Positions 9,021 to 16,580 of a stretch of DNA of 64,000 nucleotides are shown here, piece by piece (positions within the stretch are counted from its first letter, which is position 1; each line of letters begins with the position of its first letter). Location of the stretch: assembly GCF_000513935.1 (NCBI RefSeq), contig NZ_AZUY01000022.1, positions 21,627-85,626 on the forward strand, in the 5' to 3' direction. The stretch comes from Mesorhizobium sp. WSM3626. GTDB lineage: Bacteria; Pseudomonadota; Alphaproteobacteria; Rhizobiales; Rhizobiaceae. Made by a program: the position numbers and the translations under genes. The notes under the pieces are model-generated. The model was not told the DNA's origin. It saw nothing but the letters and a program-made list of their open reading frames with translations, and made no database searches.

Positions 9021-9263
9021 AGGGCTCGGGCCGGCAGGTGGGGCCGGCGTCACCGGAAGACCTTGGCATGGCGGCGGTCCGCCGGGAGAAGCCGCGCCCG
9101 CGGCCTGCCCGAGTGGCGACCCCTGCCACGCCCCCGTCACGGCCGCAACGGCTGGCGCCGTCCTCCGCTCGCGCTCCGGCCTTCGGTGCGGCCGCGCCCG
9201 GGCCGCGGCCGGGATGCGCTGTCAGGCCGCGACAGGCGCGGCCACAACCGACGGAGACACGCC
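9021..9263. other. GC-rich spacer, no gene
   Basis: 243 bases with very high GC content and frames full of Pro, Arg and Ala in every phase. This is typical of non-coding GC-rich DNA. GGAG at 9253-9256 is the ribosome-binding site of the next gene. Confidence 0.4.
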
Positions 9264-10207
9264 ATGACCTACGACCTTCCTTTCGACGACGCCTACGAGC
9301 CCTACCACACGTCCTCACCGACCGACCGCGTCATCCTCGAACTGCAGATGTACGGTCATCGTCCGCATCAGGACGAGCCCGATGCTCGCCCGCTTCCCGA
9401 CGACGAGGTGATCCGGGCCGGCCTCGGCTCGATCGTCGAGACCTTCGCCGGCATGCTCGGCGACACCAGGCTCGAACCGGACCTCGACGACCTTCTCTGG
9501 TCCTTCACCAACGTCTTCCACCGCGCCGCCGAGCGCGTCGCCCGCAGCCTCGACCGCAATGAGGAGGCGCAACGGTCGAGCCAGCAGGAGCAGGACGGCT
9601 CTGAGGTGAAGTCCGTCGAGCTGGAACGGCTCACAGCCGAGGGCATAACCTATATCGAGCGCGCAACGTGCTCCAAATCATGCGCGACGAGGCCGCCGAC
9701 CTCTACGAGGCGCAGACCGGATCGGCATGGCGGCCGCGTACCGGCTCCAAGGTCTCCCACCAGTCGATGACCGCCGCAGTGATCGACTCCCGCGACTTCC
9801 TCGCAGCACGCCGTCGTGCTGACACCGAGGTGCTGGTTCCGGCCGGCACCAAGATCGCTTTCGCCGGCGGCCTCGATTGCAACGAGCATGACCGGATCTG
9901 GGACGCGCTCGACAAGGCCCGCGAGAAGCATCCCGACATGGTCTTGCTCCACGGCGGCAGCCCGCGCGGGGCCGAGCGCATCGCCGCCTGCTGGGCAGAG
10001 AACCGCAAGGTCACGCAGATCGCCTTCAAGCCGGATTGGAACCGGCACGCCAAGGCGGCTCCGTTCCGCCGCAACGACCAGCTTCTGTCGGTCGTGCCCT
10101 ACGGGCTGATCGTCTTCCCCGGTTCCGGCATCACCGAGAACCTGGCCGACAAGGCACGCCGCCTCGGCATACCGGTTTGGCGGTTCACCGAGGAGGGCGG
10201 CGCGTGA
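9264..10207 (+). pseudogene. DUF2493 (SLOG-fold) protein with a frameshift
   Basis: ATG 9264 (GGAG 8 bases upstream) begins a protein of the DUF2493 type common on rhizobial plasmids: MTYDLPFDDAYEPYH... up to EGITYIER. After codon 133 the frame is lost. The homologous sequence (NVLQIMRDEAADLYEAQTG...) continues in another frame to 10207, with the nucleotide-binding GGSPRGAERIAA motif near its middle. One missing C near 9662 explains it. Restoring it would give about 314 residues. DUF2493 domains belong to the SLOG superfamily of nucleotide-binding Rossmann proteins. It is either a true pseudogene or a sequencing error; internal ATG 9680 could give a shortened product. Confidence 0.8.
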
Positions 10208-10444
10208 TGAGCGCCACCCCGCCATCCCTGATTCCGACCTTCGCGGCCCCCGCTCAGCGGGCGGCCGGTTCCGGTGTGCCAGTCCGGACGGTCACGGCGA
10301 CCCCAGCGACCTCTCCGATACAAAGGCGTCTCGCGATGGCGGCCTATGAGAGAGCCAGAGGTGGCCGAGACCGGAGGGCGGTGCGGGAAGGTGAGAGAGA
10401 GCCCCCGTGCCGCTTCCATCCCGCTCTCTCTGGAGGACCAGATC

Positions 10445-10867
10445 ATGACCACTCACAACACTGCCACCCGCGTCGCCACCCTGGTGAGCGAGGACCGTCG
10501 GGGGAACTTTCTCCCCCGCCTGTTCGGGCTCGAGCACCTGATGGTCGCCGAGAACACCCTCTACGGCCTCATGGAATGGCTGAGCCCGCTCGATTATGGC
10601 GGGGGCTTCTGGCGGTTCTACGAATACGAGGGCAAGCCGCTCTATCTCGTGCCGACTTCAAAGGACCGCTATCGGATCACCTGCGAGACCAATGGCTACG
10701 AGGGCGAGGTATCCGCCGACGCGGCAGGCGTCATCGTCACGCTGTTCGCCCTTTCGCATCTTTCGTTTCGATACGAGTGCGACCTGCTGGCCAAGGGGTA
10801 CGCCCGCCTCTACGCATTCGCGGCCGAACATCCGGAAGCCTCCGAAATATTCCAGGCGATCGACTGA
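10445..10867 (+). CDS. KlcA/ArdB-type antirestriction protein
   Basis: 140 residues. ATG 10445 is preceded by GGAGG at 10432-10436. The family pattern is clear: an N-terminal RRGNFLPRLFG, central GLMEWLSPLDYGGGFWRFYE, and a C-terminal LSFRYECDLLAKGYARLYAFA. ArdB/KlcA proteins block type I restriction enzymes without mimicking DNA, and usually sit in the leading region of conjugative DNA so that they are expressed early in the recipient. Its position after the helicase, Toprim and DUF2493 genes fits that role. An upstream in-frame extension exists, but it lacks family similarity. Confidence 0.9.
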   Translation: MTTHNTATRVATLVSEDRRGNFLPRLFGLEHLMVAENTLYGLMEWLSPLDYGGGFWRFYEYEGKPLYLVPTSKDRYRITCETNGYEGEVSADAAGVIVTLFALSHLSFRYECDLLAKGYARLYAFAAEHPEASEIFQAID

Positions 10868-10889
10868 CCGCCATCGGCGCCTGACAGGC

Positions 10890-10919
10890 GCAAGGGGGCC
10901 GCGACTACGGCTCCCTTGC
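10890..10919. terminator. Strong hairpin between convergent genes
   Basis: A 12-bp stem with one G-T wobble, GCAAGGGGGCCG (10890-10901) with CGGCTCCCTTGC (10908-10919), and a 6-base loop. It lies between the antirestriction gene and the converging 93-residue gene. There is no T-tract on either side, so it is a likely transcription or RNA end signal rather than a textbook terminator. Confidence 0.5.
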
Positions 10920-10942
10920 AGATCTGCCCGCATGGCGATCGC

Positions 10943-11224
10943 TTAGTCCGGATCGGTCTCGGTGAAGGGTGAGGGCAGGGTGGCTTCCTCAGGAAGCTGG
11001 GCGACAGCCTCGATCGCTCGTTTAAGCCGGTGGCTGCGAAAGGCGCTGTCGGCGAACCACAGCTCGATCTCGGCCGGATCCAGCGTGTCGACAAGCGCCG
11101 AGGTCGGCACTGCGCAGCCAGAGTCCCGGATCAAGCGGATGTTGTGCCGATAGCGCCGGATGCGTTCCGCCATCGGCAGCTCCGGGCCATGTTTGAGCAA
11201 CTTGTCTTTCGGCCATTCCGGCAT
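10943..11224 (-). CDS. Conserved-type hypothetical protein downstream of HigBA
   Basis: 93 residues; ATG 11224 is supported by GGGAG 8 bases upstream. The sequence (MPEWPKDKLLKHGPELPMAERIRRYRHNIRLI...) is charged and mostly helical, with no signal peptide or membrane segment. It starts 33 bases after the HigA antitoxin stop on the same strand, so it probably belongs to the same operon. I recognise it only as a protein that recurs on rhizobial elements, and its function is not known. Confidence 0.7.
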   Translation of the reverse strand: MPEWPKDKLLKHGPELPMAERIRRYRHNIRLIRDSGCAVPTSALVDTLDPAEIELWFADSAFRSHRLKRAIEAVAQLPEEATLPSPFTETDPD

Positions 11225-11257
11225 CGCATATCTCCCGCGGTGGCCTTGGCCTCGTGG

Positions 11258-11539
11258 TCACGCCGCTTTGGCGATGTTCATTTCCACGTGCATGCCGGCT
11301 GTCGCCGCCATGTTGACCAGCGTATCGAGGCCGAACAGGTCGATCTTGCCGCGCATGAGATCGGAGATGCGCGGCTGGGTGACGCCGAACAACCTGGCGG
11401 CCTGGGACTGGCTCAGCCCTTCGGTGGCAATGTGCTGCTTGAGCGCCATCATCAACGCCGACCGCAACTTCATGTTCTCGGCCTCGGCGGGGGTATCCGC
11501 GATGGCGTCCCACACACTCTCGAAGCGCTCGTTGCTCAT
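11258..11539 (-). CDS. higA: HigA-type XRE antitoxin
   Basis: 93 residues. A helix-turn-helix of the XRE type lies at about residues 42-62 (GLSQSQAARLFGVTQPRISD), followed by the LMRGKIDLFGLDTLVNMA segment typical of HigA-like antitoxins linked to RelE/Gp49-type toxins. Its ATG overlaps the toxin stop (ATGA), so the two are translationally coupled, with the toxin first as in the HigBA arrangement. It is expected to neutralise the toxin and repress the operon promoter at the AT-rich palindrome near 11880. Confidence 0.85.
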   Translation of the reverse strand: MSNERFESVWDAIADTPAEAENMKLRSALMMALKQHIATEGLSQSQAARLFGVTQPRISDLMRGKIDLFGLDTLVNMAATAGMHVEMNIAKAA

Positions 11540-11867
11540 CGGTTCAGCTCCTGCACCAGGTCCTTGTAACGTCCCGCGGCGAGCGTGAGGTCCGTCCGCG
11601 CCGTCTTCTGCGTCTTCTTTTGGAAGCAATGCAGCACATAAACAGCGTCGGCAAACCGGGCCACGTAGATAATCCTGAATGCGCCGCCCGCATCCCGGAT
11701 CCTGATTTCCCGCACACCCTGCCCGACCGTGTTCATCGGCTTCCAGTCGTCCGGCTCGCGGCCGTTCTGAACCTGGTCGAGCTGATGACCAGCCTCGCGC
11801 CGCGCCACCGCGGGAAAGGCGCGCAGTCGTCAAGGGCGCTCCCACGGAACTCGACAGACTTGGTCAT
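11536..11867 (-). pseudogene. higB: HigB-type toxin with an N-terminal frameshift
   Basis: ATG 11867 starts MTKSVEFRGSALDD, the usual start of Gp49-like RelE/HigB toxins. The frame is then lost near 11826. The family sequence resumes one base out of phase (AFPAVARREAGHQLDQ, then REIRIRDAGGAFRIIYVARF and VLHCFQKKTQKT) to the stop at 11536. One missing C accounts for this. A GTG at 11808 could still start a 90-residue product lacking the first strand. HigB toxins cleave mRNA on the ribosome; here activity is doubtful while the antitoxin is intact. Confidence 0.8.
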
Positions 11868-11879
11868 CAAACCTACCAA

Positions 11880-11893
11880 TACAAAATTTTATA
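11880..11893 (-). promoter_or_regulatory. AT-rich palindrome upstream of higBA
   Basis: TACAAAATTTTATA is a 14-bp palindrome with one mismatched pair. It ends 13 bases before the higB start, inside the only AT-rich patch of the area. Read on the minus strand, TATAAAATT gives a good -10 element. It fits a HigA operator overlapping the operon promoter. Confidence 0.5.
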
Positions 11894-12240
11894 TGGGCTG
11901 GCAACTGCGACCGTCTCCGAGTACTGGGATGGGTGATCCGCGTGATGAATTCTCATCAATCGCGCTGTGAGGACTGTCGGGCGCATCCGGCTGCGCCGGA
12001 CCGAGGCTATTCCGCCGCCAGAGGCGGCTCCACGAATCCTGCTGACGCACTCTTCGCCCTTTGCGGGGTCACAATCCCTTGCGCGACCCCCACGAGCAAT
12101 AGGCTCAGGAGAAGCAGCCGGTCGGTGGGGCCTACGCGGCGCGTCGAACAATGGCGAGCATTGCCGTCCAGGCCATCGGCTCGAGCGGGCGAGGGTGGCT
12201 GGCGCGGGGTGGCGGGCTTTGGAGAGAAAGGAGAGACACG
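11894..12240. other. Gene-free stretch between divergent genes
   Basis: About 350 bases between higB and the SLOG gene with no convincing coding frame. The right end carries AGGAGAG at 12229-12235, the ribosome-binding site of the SLOG gene. A promoter for that gene should lie here but is not obvious. Confidence 0.4.
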
Positions 12241-12774
12241 ATGGCGATGATATTCATTGGAGGCTCACGGGACATTGATGTCCTGCCCGACCCGGTCATC
12301 GAGCGGATCAGCGCGATTGTCGCACACGAGCACGGCGTTCTCATCGGCGACGCGCCTGGGGCGGATGCAGAGGTGCAGGGCCTGCTGGCGGGCTACGGCT
12401 ACGAGCATGTCGGTGTGTTCCATGCCGGTAAAGAACCGCGCCACAACCTCGGCGACTGGGCGGCCTACCGCATCCCGCCACCTGATGGCGCACAAGGTTT
12501 CGCCGTCCATGCCGGGACGGACAGGGAAATGGCGCGCCGGGCCGACTATGGCCTGATGATTTGGGATGGCGCATCACCCGGCACATTCCTGAATGTGCTG
12601 CGCCTAGTGTTGATCGCTTCGCCCTGCGTCGTATACGACACGATGCGGAGCAGGGTGACGACTACCTTCAGCGTGGCTGAATGGCGAGCCATGTTCGAAC
12701 GCGCCGGCGCCGACGTCGCGCGCGAGGTCATCGCCCGGATGACGGCAGAGGAGCGGAAAGCAGTAGCGGCGTAA
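12241..12774 (+). CDS. SLOG-fold nucleotide-binding protein
   Basis: 177 residues from ATG 12241. The N-terminus MAMIFIGGSRDI and the following LIGDAPGADAEVQ show the two glycine-rich loops of a SLOG (YpsA/DprA-like) Rossmann fold. A C-terminal MIWDGASPGTFLNVLRL segment completes it. SLOG proteins bind nucleotides or nucleotide-derived ligands, and some act in DNA uptake or defence signalling. It is distinct from the frameshifted DUF2493 gene at 9264, making two SLOG genes in one module. Its substrate and role here are unknown. Confidence 0.75.
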   Translation: MAMIFIGGSRDIDVLPDPVIERISAIVAHEHGVLIGDAPGADAEVQGLLAGYGYEHVGVFHAGKEPRHNLGDWAAYRIPPPDGAQGFAVHAGTDREMARRADYGLMIWDGASPGTFLNVLRLVLIASPCVVYDTMRSRVTTTFSVAEWRAMFERAGADVAREVIARMTAEERKAVAA

Positions 12775-13290
12775 GCGCAGATGGACACCACCTTCAGTCA
12801 CGTTGGGCGAATCGGCTACGGTCTCGGCCAGCCTCCTATTGCAGCGCAACCCGGCCCCCGCCGGTATGACGCGCTCAGGACGGCCCCCCAGGCATACGGC
12901 GACCCTCTTGCTCTCTTCGCCGCCGGGAGCCAGGACGACAACCCTGAAGCACGCTTGCATGGCCGCCGACGCGGAGGCGCAGCGCCTCTCGCCGAATAGC
13001 TGCGACAGCTTCGTCGACAGCGACGATCATGACAGTCGTCGTCGGCTTGCCGAGGCTGCGGAGAGACCAGGGTGCTTCCTCGCCGGAGTTGGCGGTGCCG
13101 AACGATGGTGAGGATCGATGACGGGAGCGGTCGGGATCCTCCCAGCGGCCGCCGGCCAGAGGTCACGCCTTGCGACCGAGCAGCCACAGAAGATCGTCCC
13201 GGCTTCGGTTGCAACGCGAGCCATTCCCTTTTCATGTCGCCTTTGTAGAGGACCGCCTGCTTTGTGCGGTCAACCCCCGGTGGGGGTACA
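12775..13290. other. Long gene-free stretch
   Basis: About 500 bases without a convincing frame. A short open frame at 12781-12999 on the plus strand has poor composition and no visible ribosome-binding site. The right part runs into a nested inverted repeat. Confidence 0.4.
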
Positions 13291-13395
13291 CTCGGCGCAA
13301 ATTCAGGAAAATTCGATTTCAATTTTTGTTTGCGGGCAGGCGAAGGACCTGCCCGCGGTTTTCGGCAAATAGAATTTTCCAGAATTTGCGCCGAG
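13291..13395. repeat. Nested inverted-repeat element upstream of DUF736
   Basis: Two 24-bp arms, 13291-13314 (starting CTCGGCGCAAATTC) and 13372-13395 (ending GAATTTGCGCCGAG), are inverted copies with one mismatch. Within the 57 bases between them a perfect 9-bp hairpin, GCGGGCAGG (13332-13340) with CCTGCCCGC (13348-13356), sits in an AT-rich context. The whole could fold into a cruciform with a second hairpin at its tip. It begins about 180 bases before DUF736. Possible readings are a MITE-like insertion, a plasmid single-strand origin, or a regulator binding region. Confidence 0.8.
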
Positions 13396-13469
13396 ATGAC
13401 CGCAGCAGGACGGCCCTCTCCTTCGACGCCATCGGGAATGGTTCCCGATGCAACCGAAGGAGAACTATC

Positions 13470-13793
13470 ATGGCTACCACGATCGCTAACCTCACCACCA
13501 AGTCGGACGGCTCGATGGAAGGCGTCTTCGCAACGCTCCGGATCAACGCTCCGATCACCGTCATCCCGAACGGCAGCAAGGCCAGCGAGGAAGCGCCCGA
13601 CTTCCGCATCCTCAACAAGCGCACCGGCTTCGAGATCGGTGCAGGCTGGTACCGCAAGTCGCAGCGGTCCGGCGAGGAATACCTCTCTGTCAAGCTTGAG
13701 GCGCCCGAGATCGGCGTGATCTTCGGCAACGTCGCCCCGGCCCCCGGCGGTGATGAGAGCAAGAAGGTCATCCTCTGGAATAACCCGCAGTGA
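13470..13793 (+). CDS. DUF736 family protein
   Basis: 107 residues with AAGGAG 7 bases upstream of ATG 13470. The DUF736 pattern is plain: MATTIANLTTKSDGSMEGVF, then APDFRILNKRTGFEIGAGW, and the end SVKLEAPEIGVIFGN. The fold is a small beta-rich protein found almost only on alphaproteobacterial plasmids and integrated elements. Its function is unknown; a single-strand-DNA or replication-related role is sometimes suggested, but the sequence does not show it. It is followed by a GC hairpin and another small gene. Confidence 0.9.
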   Translation: MATTIANLTTKSDGSMEGVFATLRINAPITVIPNGSKASEEAPDFRILNKRTGFEIGAGWYRKSQRSGEEYLSVKLEAPEIGVIFGNVAPAPGGDESKKVILWNNPQ

Positions 13794-13803
13794 GCGATCG
13801 GTG

Positions 13804-13824
13804 GCCGGCCCCGCAGGGGCCGGC
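13804..13824 (+). repeat. GC hairpin between DUF736 and next gene
   Basis: GCCGGCCCC (13804-13812) and GGGGCCGGC (13816-13824) form a perfect 9-bp stem with a 3-base loop, 10 bases after the DUF736 stop. There is no T-tract. It may attenuate transcription or stabilise the DUF736 mRNA. Confidence 0.6.
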
Positions 13825-13849
13825 TTCCTCTGCCAACAGGGAGGCTGCA

Positions 13850-14173
13850 ATGAGCCGCTACACCATCACCGCCACTGGACACGGCCGATTGGACCCCGAA
13901 GCCATCATCGGCTACGACCCGCCGCTGCAAACCTATTTCCTACAGGCGTTCCCCCACGAAGAGACCGACGAACCGGCGCTGTGGCTCGGCACATACGATC
14001 GGGACTTCGACACGATTGTCGCCCTGCGCGCAGCAGCCTTTGCCAAAGGATACGACTTCACGCCGCTTCCCGAGGAAGTCGCCGCGCAACTCGCGGCCGA
14101 CAAGGCGGAACACGCCGCCCGGCCACGCCACGTCTGTCTCGGCGAACTTCTGCGAAAGCCGCAATTCGAATAA
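13850..14173 (+). CDS. Hypothetical protein of mobile elements
   Basis: 107 residues; ATG 13850 has GGGAGG 6 bases upstream. The sequence (MSRYTITATGHGRLDPEAIIGYDPPLQTYFLQAF...) has no signal peptide or membrane segment. It contains an acidic DPPLQTYFLQAFPHEETDEPALWLG stretch broken by turns, then a helical Ala/Glu-rich C-terminus. Similar proteins accompany DUF736 on rhizobial plasmids, but I know no function. A terminator follows, so DUF736 and this gene probably form a two-gene unit. Confidence 0.75.
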   Translation: MSRYTITATGHGRLDPEAIIGYDPPLQTYFLQAFPHEETDEPALWLGTYDRDFDTIVALRAAAFAKGYDFTPLPEEVAAQLAADKAEHAARPRHVCLGELLRKPQFE

Positions 14174-14191
14174 TCACTGGAAAGCCAAGAG

Positions 14192-14214
14192 GCCTGCACC
14201 GGGGCAGGCGTTTT
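14192..14214 (+). terminator. Rho-independent terminator
   Basis: GCCTGC (14192-14197) pairs with GCAGGC (14204-14209) around a 6-base loop, followed by GTTTT. It lies 19 bases after the stop at 14173 and is likely the end of the DUF736 transcript. Confidence 0.65.
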
Positions 14215-14238
14215 GCAGTCGCGCCGACATCCCAATCG

Positions 14239-14490
14239 TCAACCATTCCCTGACACATCATGATAGCCGCGTCGCCGCTTGGCGTGCTCGATCACCAACC
14301 GAGCCGCGTGAGCCTCCTCTGCTCCCTGGTAGAGGTCGATACGGATACGGCCCAGCCGTCCGATCCTCCCCCACTCCCGTACAACACAAATGTCGCCGAA
14401 TAGGCTCGGCGTTGTCGACAAGCTATAGTACCGCGCCATGTTGCACGCGGGATCGATGCGGTGGAGACGTGTCGCGGCATCTGTCGGCAT
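14239..14490 (-). CDS. WGR-domain protein
   Basis: 83 residues from ATG 14490. The whole protein is one WGR domain: RLHRIDPACNMARYYSLS at the start, REWGRIGRLGRI with the name-giving Trp-Gly-Arg in the middle, and a helical AARLVIEHAKRRRGY end. WGR domains bind nucleic acid and occur in bacterial regulators and, in eukaryotes, PARPs. No clear ribosome-binding site precedes 14490. The frame stays open to 14526 (another ATG), but family similarity begins at 14490. Small stand-alone WGR proteins are common on rhizobial plasmids. Confidence 0.8.
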   Translation of the reverse strand: MPTDAATRLHRIDPACNMARYYSLSTTPSLFGDICVVREWGRIGRLGRIRIDLYQGAEEAHAARLVIEHAKRRRGYHDVSGNG

Positions 14491-14703
14491 GTCACGACAT
14501 TGACCACTTACGTCCATCTCGTCCAACGAGTTCGATGAATCAATCCGGCTTCATCGATTCACAATTCTGATGCGTGGAAGTGCCGCTAACTTTGGGCGAG
14601 CCGCCTTGGCGGAAGGGCACAACTTACGGGGTGCCGGCGCTCCCCGAGCCTCTCGGTCGCCGGCGACGATCCCTCTCGCGCCGCCCGGCGGCATCATTGC
14701 CCA

Positions 14704-15186
14704 CTACCTCGATGGCTGCTCGGAAGTTCTGTCTTCCCCAACCAGACCTTCGATCATGCTGAGCAGGCCGGATGCGGTCGAGGCCGGCATGTCCAGAATG
14801 CGCAGTACGAGCTTCAGCTTGTCGTCGGCCTCCTTGCGGCTTTCGCCGAAAAAATGCGGTGCGGCGGCGTGGATCATTTCCACCGGCGAACAGCCGAGGA
14901 TTTCGCAAAGGTGGATCAGCCGCGTCGCCTGCAGCTTCGAAAACGCCCGCTCATAGCGCGCGAAAATCGTCTCATGCAGCCCGACCATCATGCCGATCTG
15001 GGCGCGATTGAGCCGCTTCGCGTCGCGATGCTCGCGGATGAACTGGCTGAATATCTGCTCGATCTCGCCGAAGCTTCGAATGCCCTCGAAACCTGGCTTG
15101 CGATAGATCGGTTTCTCCGATTCTTCGTCGCTCGTTTCGACGAGCCCACATTCGTCAATATATTTCTGGACGTCCTTGATCGCCAT
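14704..15186 (-). CDS. XRE-family transcriptional regulator
   Basis: 160 residues. A helix-turn-helix of the Cro/CI type lies at about residues 58-82 (LNRAQIGMMVGLHETIFARYE), followed by an ATRLIHLCEILGCSP segment as in XRE proteins. The C-terminal 50 residues are helical and probably mediate dimerisation. It lies just downstream of the RHH/ParA pair on the same strand, about 180 bases away, and could control relaxosome or replication genes. No signal peptide. The target is unknown. Confidence 0.8.
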   Translation of the reverse strand: MAIKDVQKYIDECGLVETSDEESEKPIYRKPGFEGIRSFGEIEQIFSQFIREHRDAKRLNRAQIGMMVGLHETIFARYERAFSKLQATRLIHLCEILGCSPVEMIHAAAPHFFGESRKEADDKLKLVLRILDMPASTASGLLSMIEGLVGEDRTSEQPSR

Positions 15187-15368
15187 GGCGAAGGCTTTGG
15201 CCCGCTCCCTGTTGCCCTAAAAACACGTCGCTATGACGCGCGTCTTCTCCCCCGTCGGTCCTTCCTCTGTGAAATCAGGACCAATTTGACATCAGCCTAG
15301 CAGCAAATAGGCGCTCTGATCAAATGTCCCTGGACCGCGAGCCCGGAGGCCGAAACCTGATCGGACTA

Positions 15369-15710
15369 TCAAGCGCCAATCTCGTCGAGATATTTGACGA
15401 TCGCCGCCTCGATGATCGCCTGCATCGATGTCTCCGCATTGAACGATGCCAGCTTCAGCCGGCGCTTGGTCCGCCGATCAAGGCTCACATTGACGAAAAA
15501 GCTCTCCCCTTTCACGCGCTCCCGTTTAACCCGCCGCAGCGCCTTTCTCGCTTCCTGACGGATACTGATATCGGCTTCCGCCTTGTTGGCTGGAGGCTCC
15601 GGCAGCCTCGCATCTGCCTCAGGCGCGCACGCGTCCGGCACGTCGACAGCCACCTTCTTCTTGGGAGCGGTCACGAACTCATCGAGCGATAGCTGCTCTT
15701 TTCCGCTCAC
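15369..15710 (-). CDS. Ribbon-helix-helix partner of the ParA ATPase
   Basis: 113 residues. The N-terminal half is disordered and rich in Lys, Pro and Glu. The C-terminal half has a ribbon-helix-helix layout: strand SFFVNVSLDRRT, then KRRLKLASFN and MQAIIEAAIVKYLDEI helices. The GTG start overlaps the ParA stop (GTGA), so translation is coupled. This pairing and order recall VirC1-VirC2 of Ti plasmids, where VirC2 is an RHH protein binding the overdrive next to the transfer border, and also ParA-ParG systems. The VirC2-like reading is inferred from layout rather than sequence identity. Confidence 0.7.
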   Translation of the reverse strand: MSGKEQLSLDEFVTAPKKKVAVDVPDACAPEADARLPEPPANKAEADISIRQEARKALRRVKRERVKGESFFVNVSLDRRTKRRLKLASFNAETSMQAIIEAAIVKYLDEIGA

Positions 15711-16408
15711 CGACCGCCCCCCGTCTCTCCATCAGTGCCCAAAAGCTCATCGATCTCCTCCACAACGCTTTGTGTCTCCCGACGTGCCTTCGCGATCGCT
15801 TCCGTCAGTTCCTGCATCTGCAAGGTCCCGATGCCGTTCTGGATATCCTTGTACACGTTGCGTTCCATCACCTCGGTCCGGAAGAGATAGGTTCCGACCT
15901 TGTCCTCGATGATCGGCCGGATCTTCCGATAAAGTTCGGTGTGCCGCACGGTCAACGATACACGCGTCCGCAGCACACCGTGAAGGCAACCGCGGCCGAG
16001 CGCCTCGTTGACGCGCAGGACGGATTCAAAACAGTCGATCGCGCCGAGTACCTCCCGCTTCGATGCCTGGATCGGCGAGATGACAAGATCGGACCACCCA
16101 ATCACCGGATCGACGATCGCCGTGTCCTCGCCCGGCGTGTCGATCAGAATGCAGTCGAAGCCGGAGCCTGCGCGATCCAGATAAGTGCCGACCGCCTTGG
16201 CCGTCTTGTGGCCAACGACATCGACGCGCTCGGCCTGGGCTTCCTTCTCCCGGCAGTCGCTCCACCACTTGGTCAGATTGCTGCGCGCATCCATGTCGAT
16301 CATCGCCACGGTTCGACCTCGAAGGGCATACTCGCCAGCGATGTTTATGAGAGCGGTGGTCTTGCCTGCGCCTCCCTTGCCGTTGATGGCGGAGATCACG
16401 GTCGACAT
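15707..16408 (-). CDS. ParA/VirC1-like ATPase
   Basis: 233 residues. A deviant Walker A, NGKGGAGKTTAL, lies at residues 9-20, with MIDMDARSNLTKWW near 40 and FDCILIDTPGEDTAI near 85. The ERNVYKDIQNGIG stretch in the C-terminal part recalls VirC1, which recruits the relaxosome to the coupling protein, more than a plasmid-partition ParA. TAGGAGAAGAGG precedes ATG 16408. It lies back to back with the MobC-relaxase operon across the candidate oriT, supporting a role in transfer. A partition role for an extrachromosomal form cannot be excluded. Confidence 0.8.
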   Translation of the reverse strand: MSTVISAINGKGGAGKTTALINIAGEYALRGRTVAMIDMDARSNLTKWWSDCREKEAQAERVDVVGHKTAKAVGTYLDRAGSGFDCILIDTPGEDTAIVDPVIGWSDLVISPIQASKREVLGAIDCFESVLRVNEALGRGCLHGVLRTRVSLTVRHTELYRKIRPIIEDKVGTYLFRTEVMERNVYKDIQNGIGTLQMQELTEAIAKARRETQSVVEEIDELLGTDGETGGGR

Positions 16409-16440
16409 CCTCTTCTCCTACAAATATGGGTTTCTACTCA

Positions 16441-16478
16441 CACACGAATCCCCGATCGCAGGGATGTGGATTCATGTG
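16441..16478. promoter_or_regulatory. Inverted repeat near the parA promoter
   Basis: CACACGAATCC (16441-16451) and GGATTCATGTG (16468-16478) form an 11-bp inverted repeat with one mismatch and 16 bases between. It ends about 30 bases before the parA start on the minus strand. It is a candidate binding site for the RHH or XRE regulator. Confidence 0.55.
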
Positions 16479-16509
16479 ACTCAAGGCTCAGCCATATATA
16501 GAAATCTAG

Positions 16510-16522
16510 GGTCATATTGACC
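16510..16522. promoter_or_regulatory. GGTCA-TAT-TGACC dyad
   Basis: A perfect 5-bp dyad with a 3-base centre in the AT-rich divergent region between parA and the mob genes. It is likely an operator or a relaxosome protein site. Confidence 0.5.
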
Positions 16523-16580
16523 ATCAAAAAGTGGTAAGATCGCCAAAATCAAGTATTATCGATGTCTTTTTGGTTGGCAG

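Noticed and set aside
10036..10884. 282-codon plus-strand frame over the DUF2493 end and antirestriction gene
   Set aside because: Out of phase with two clear genes and very Arg/Pro-rich.
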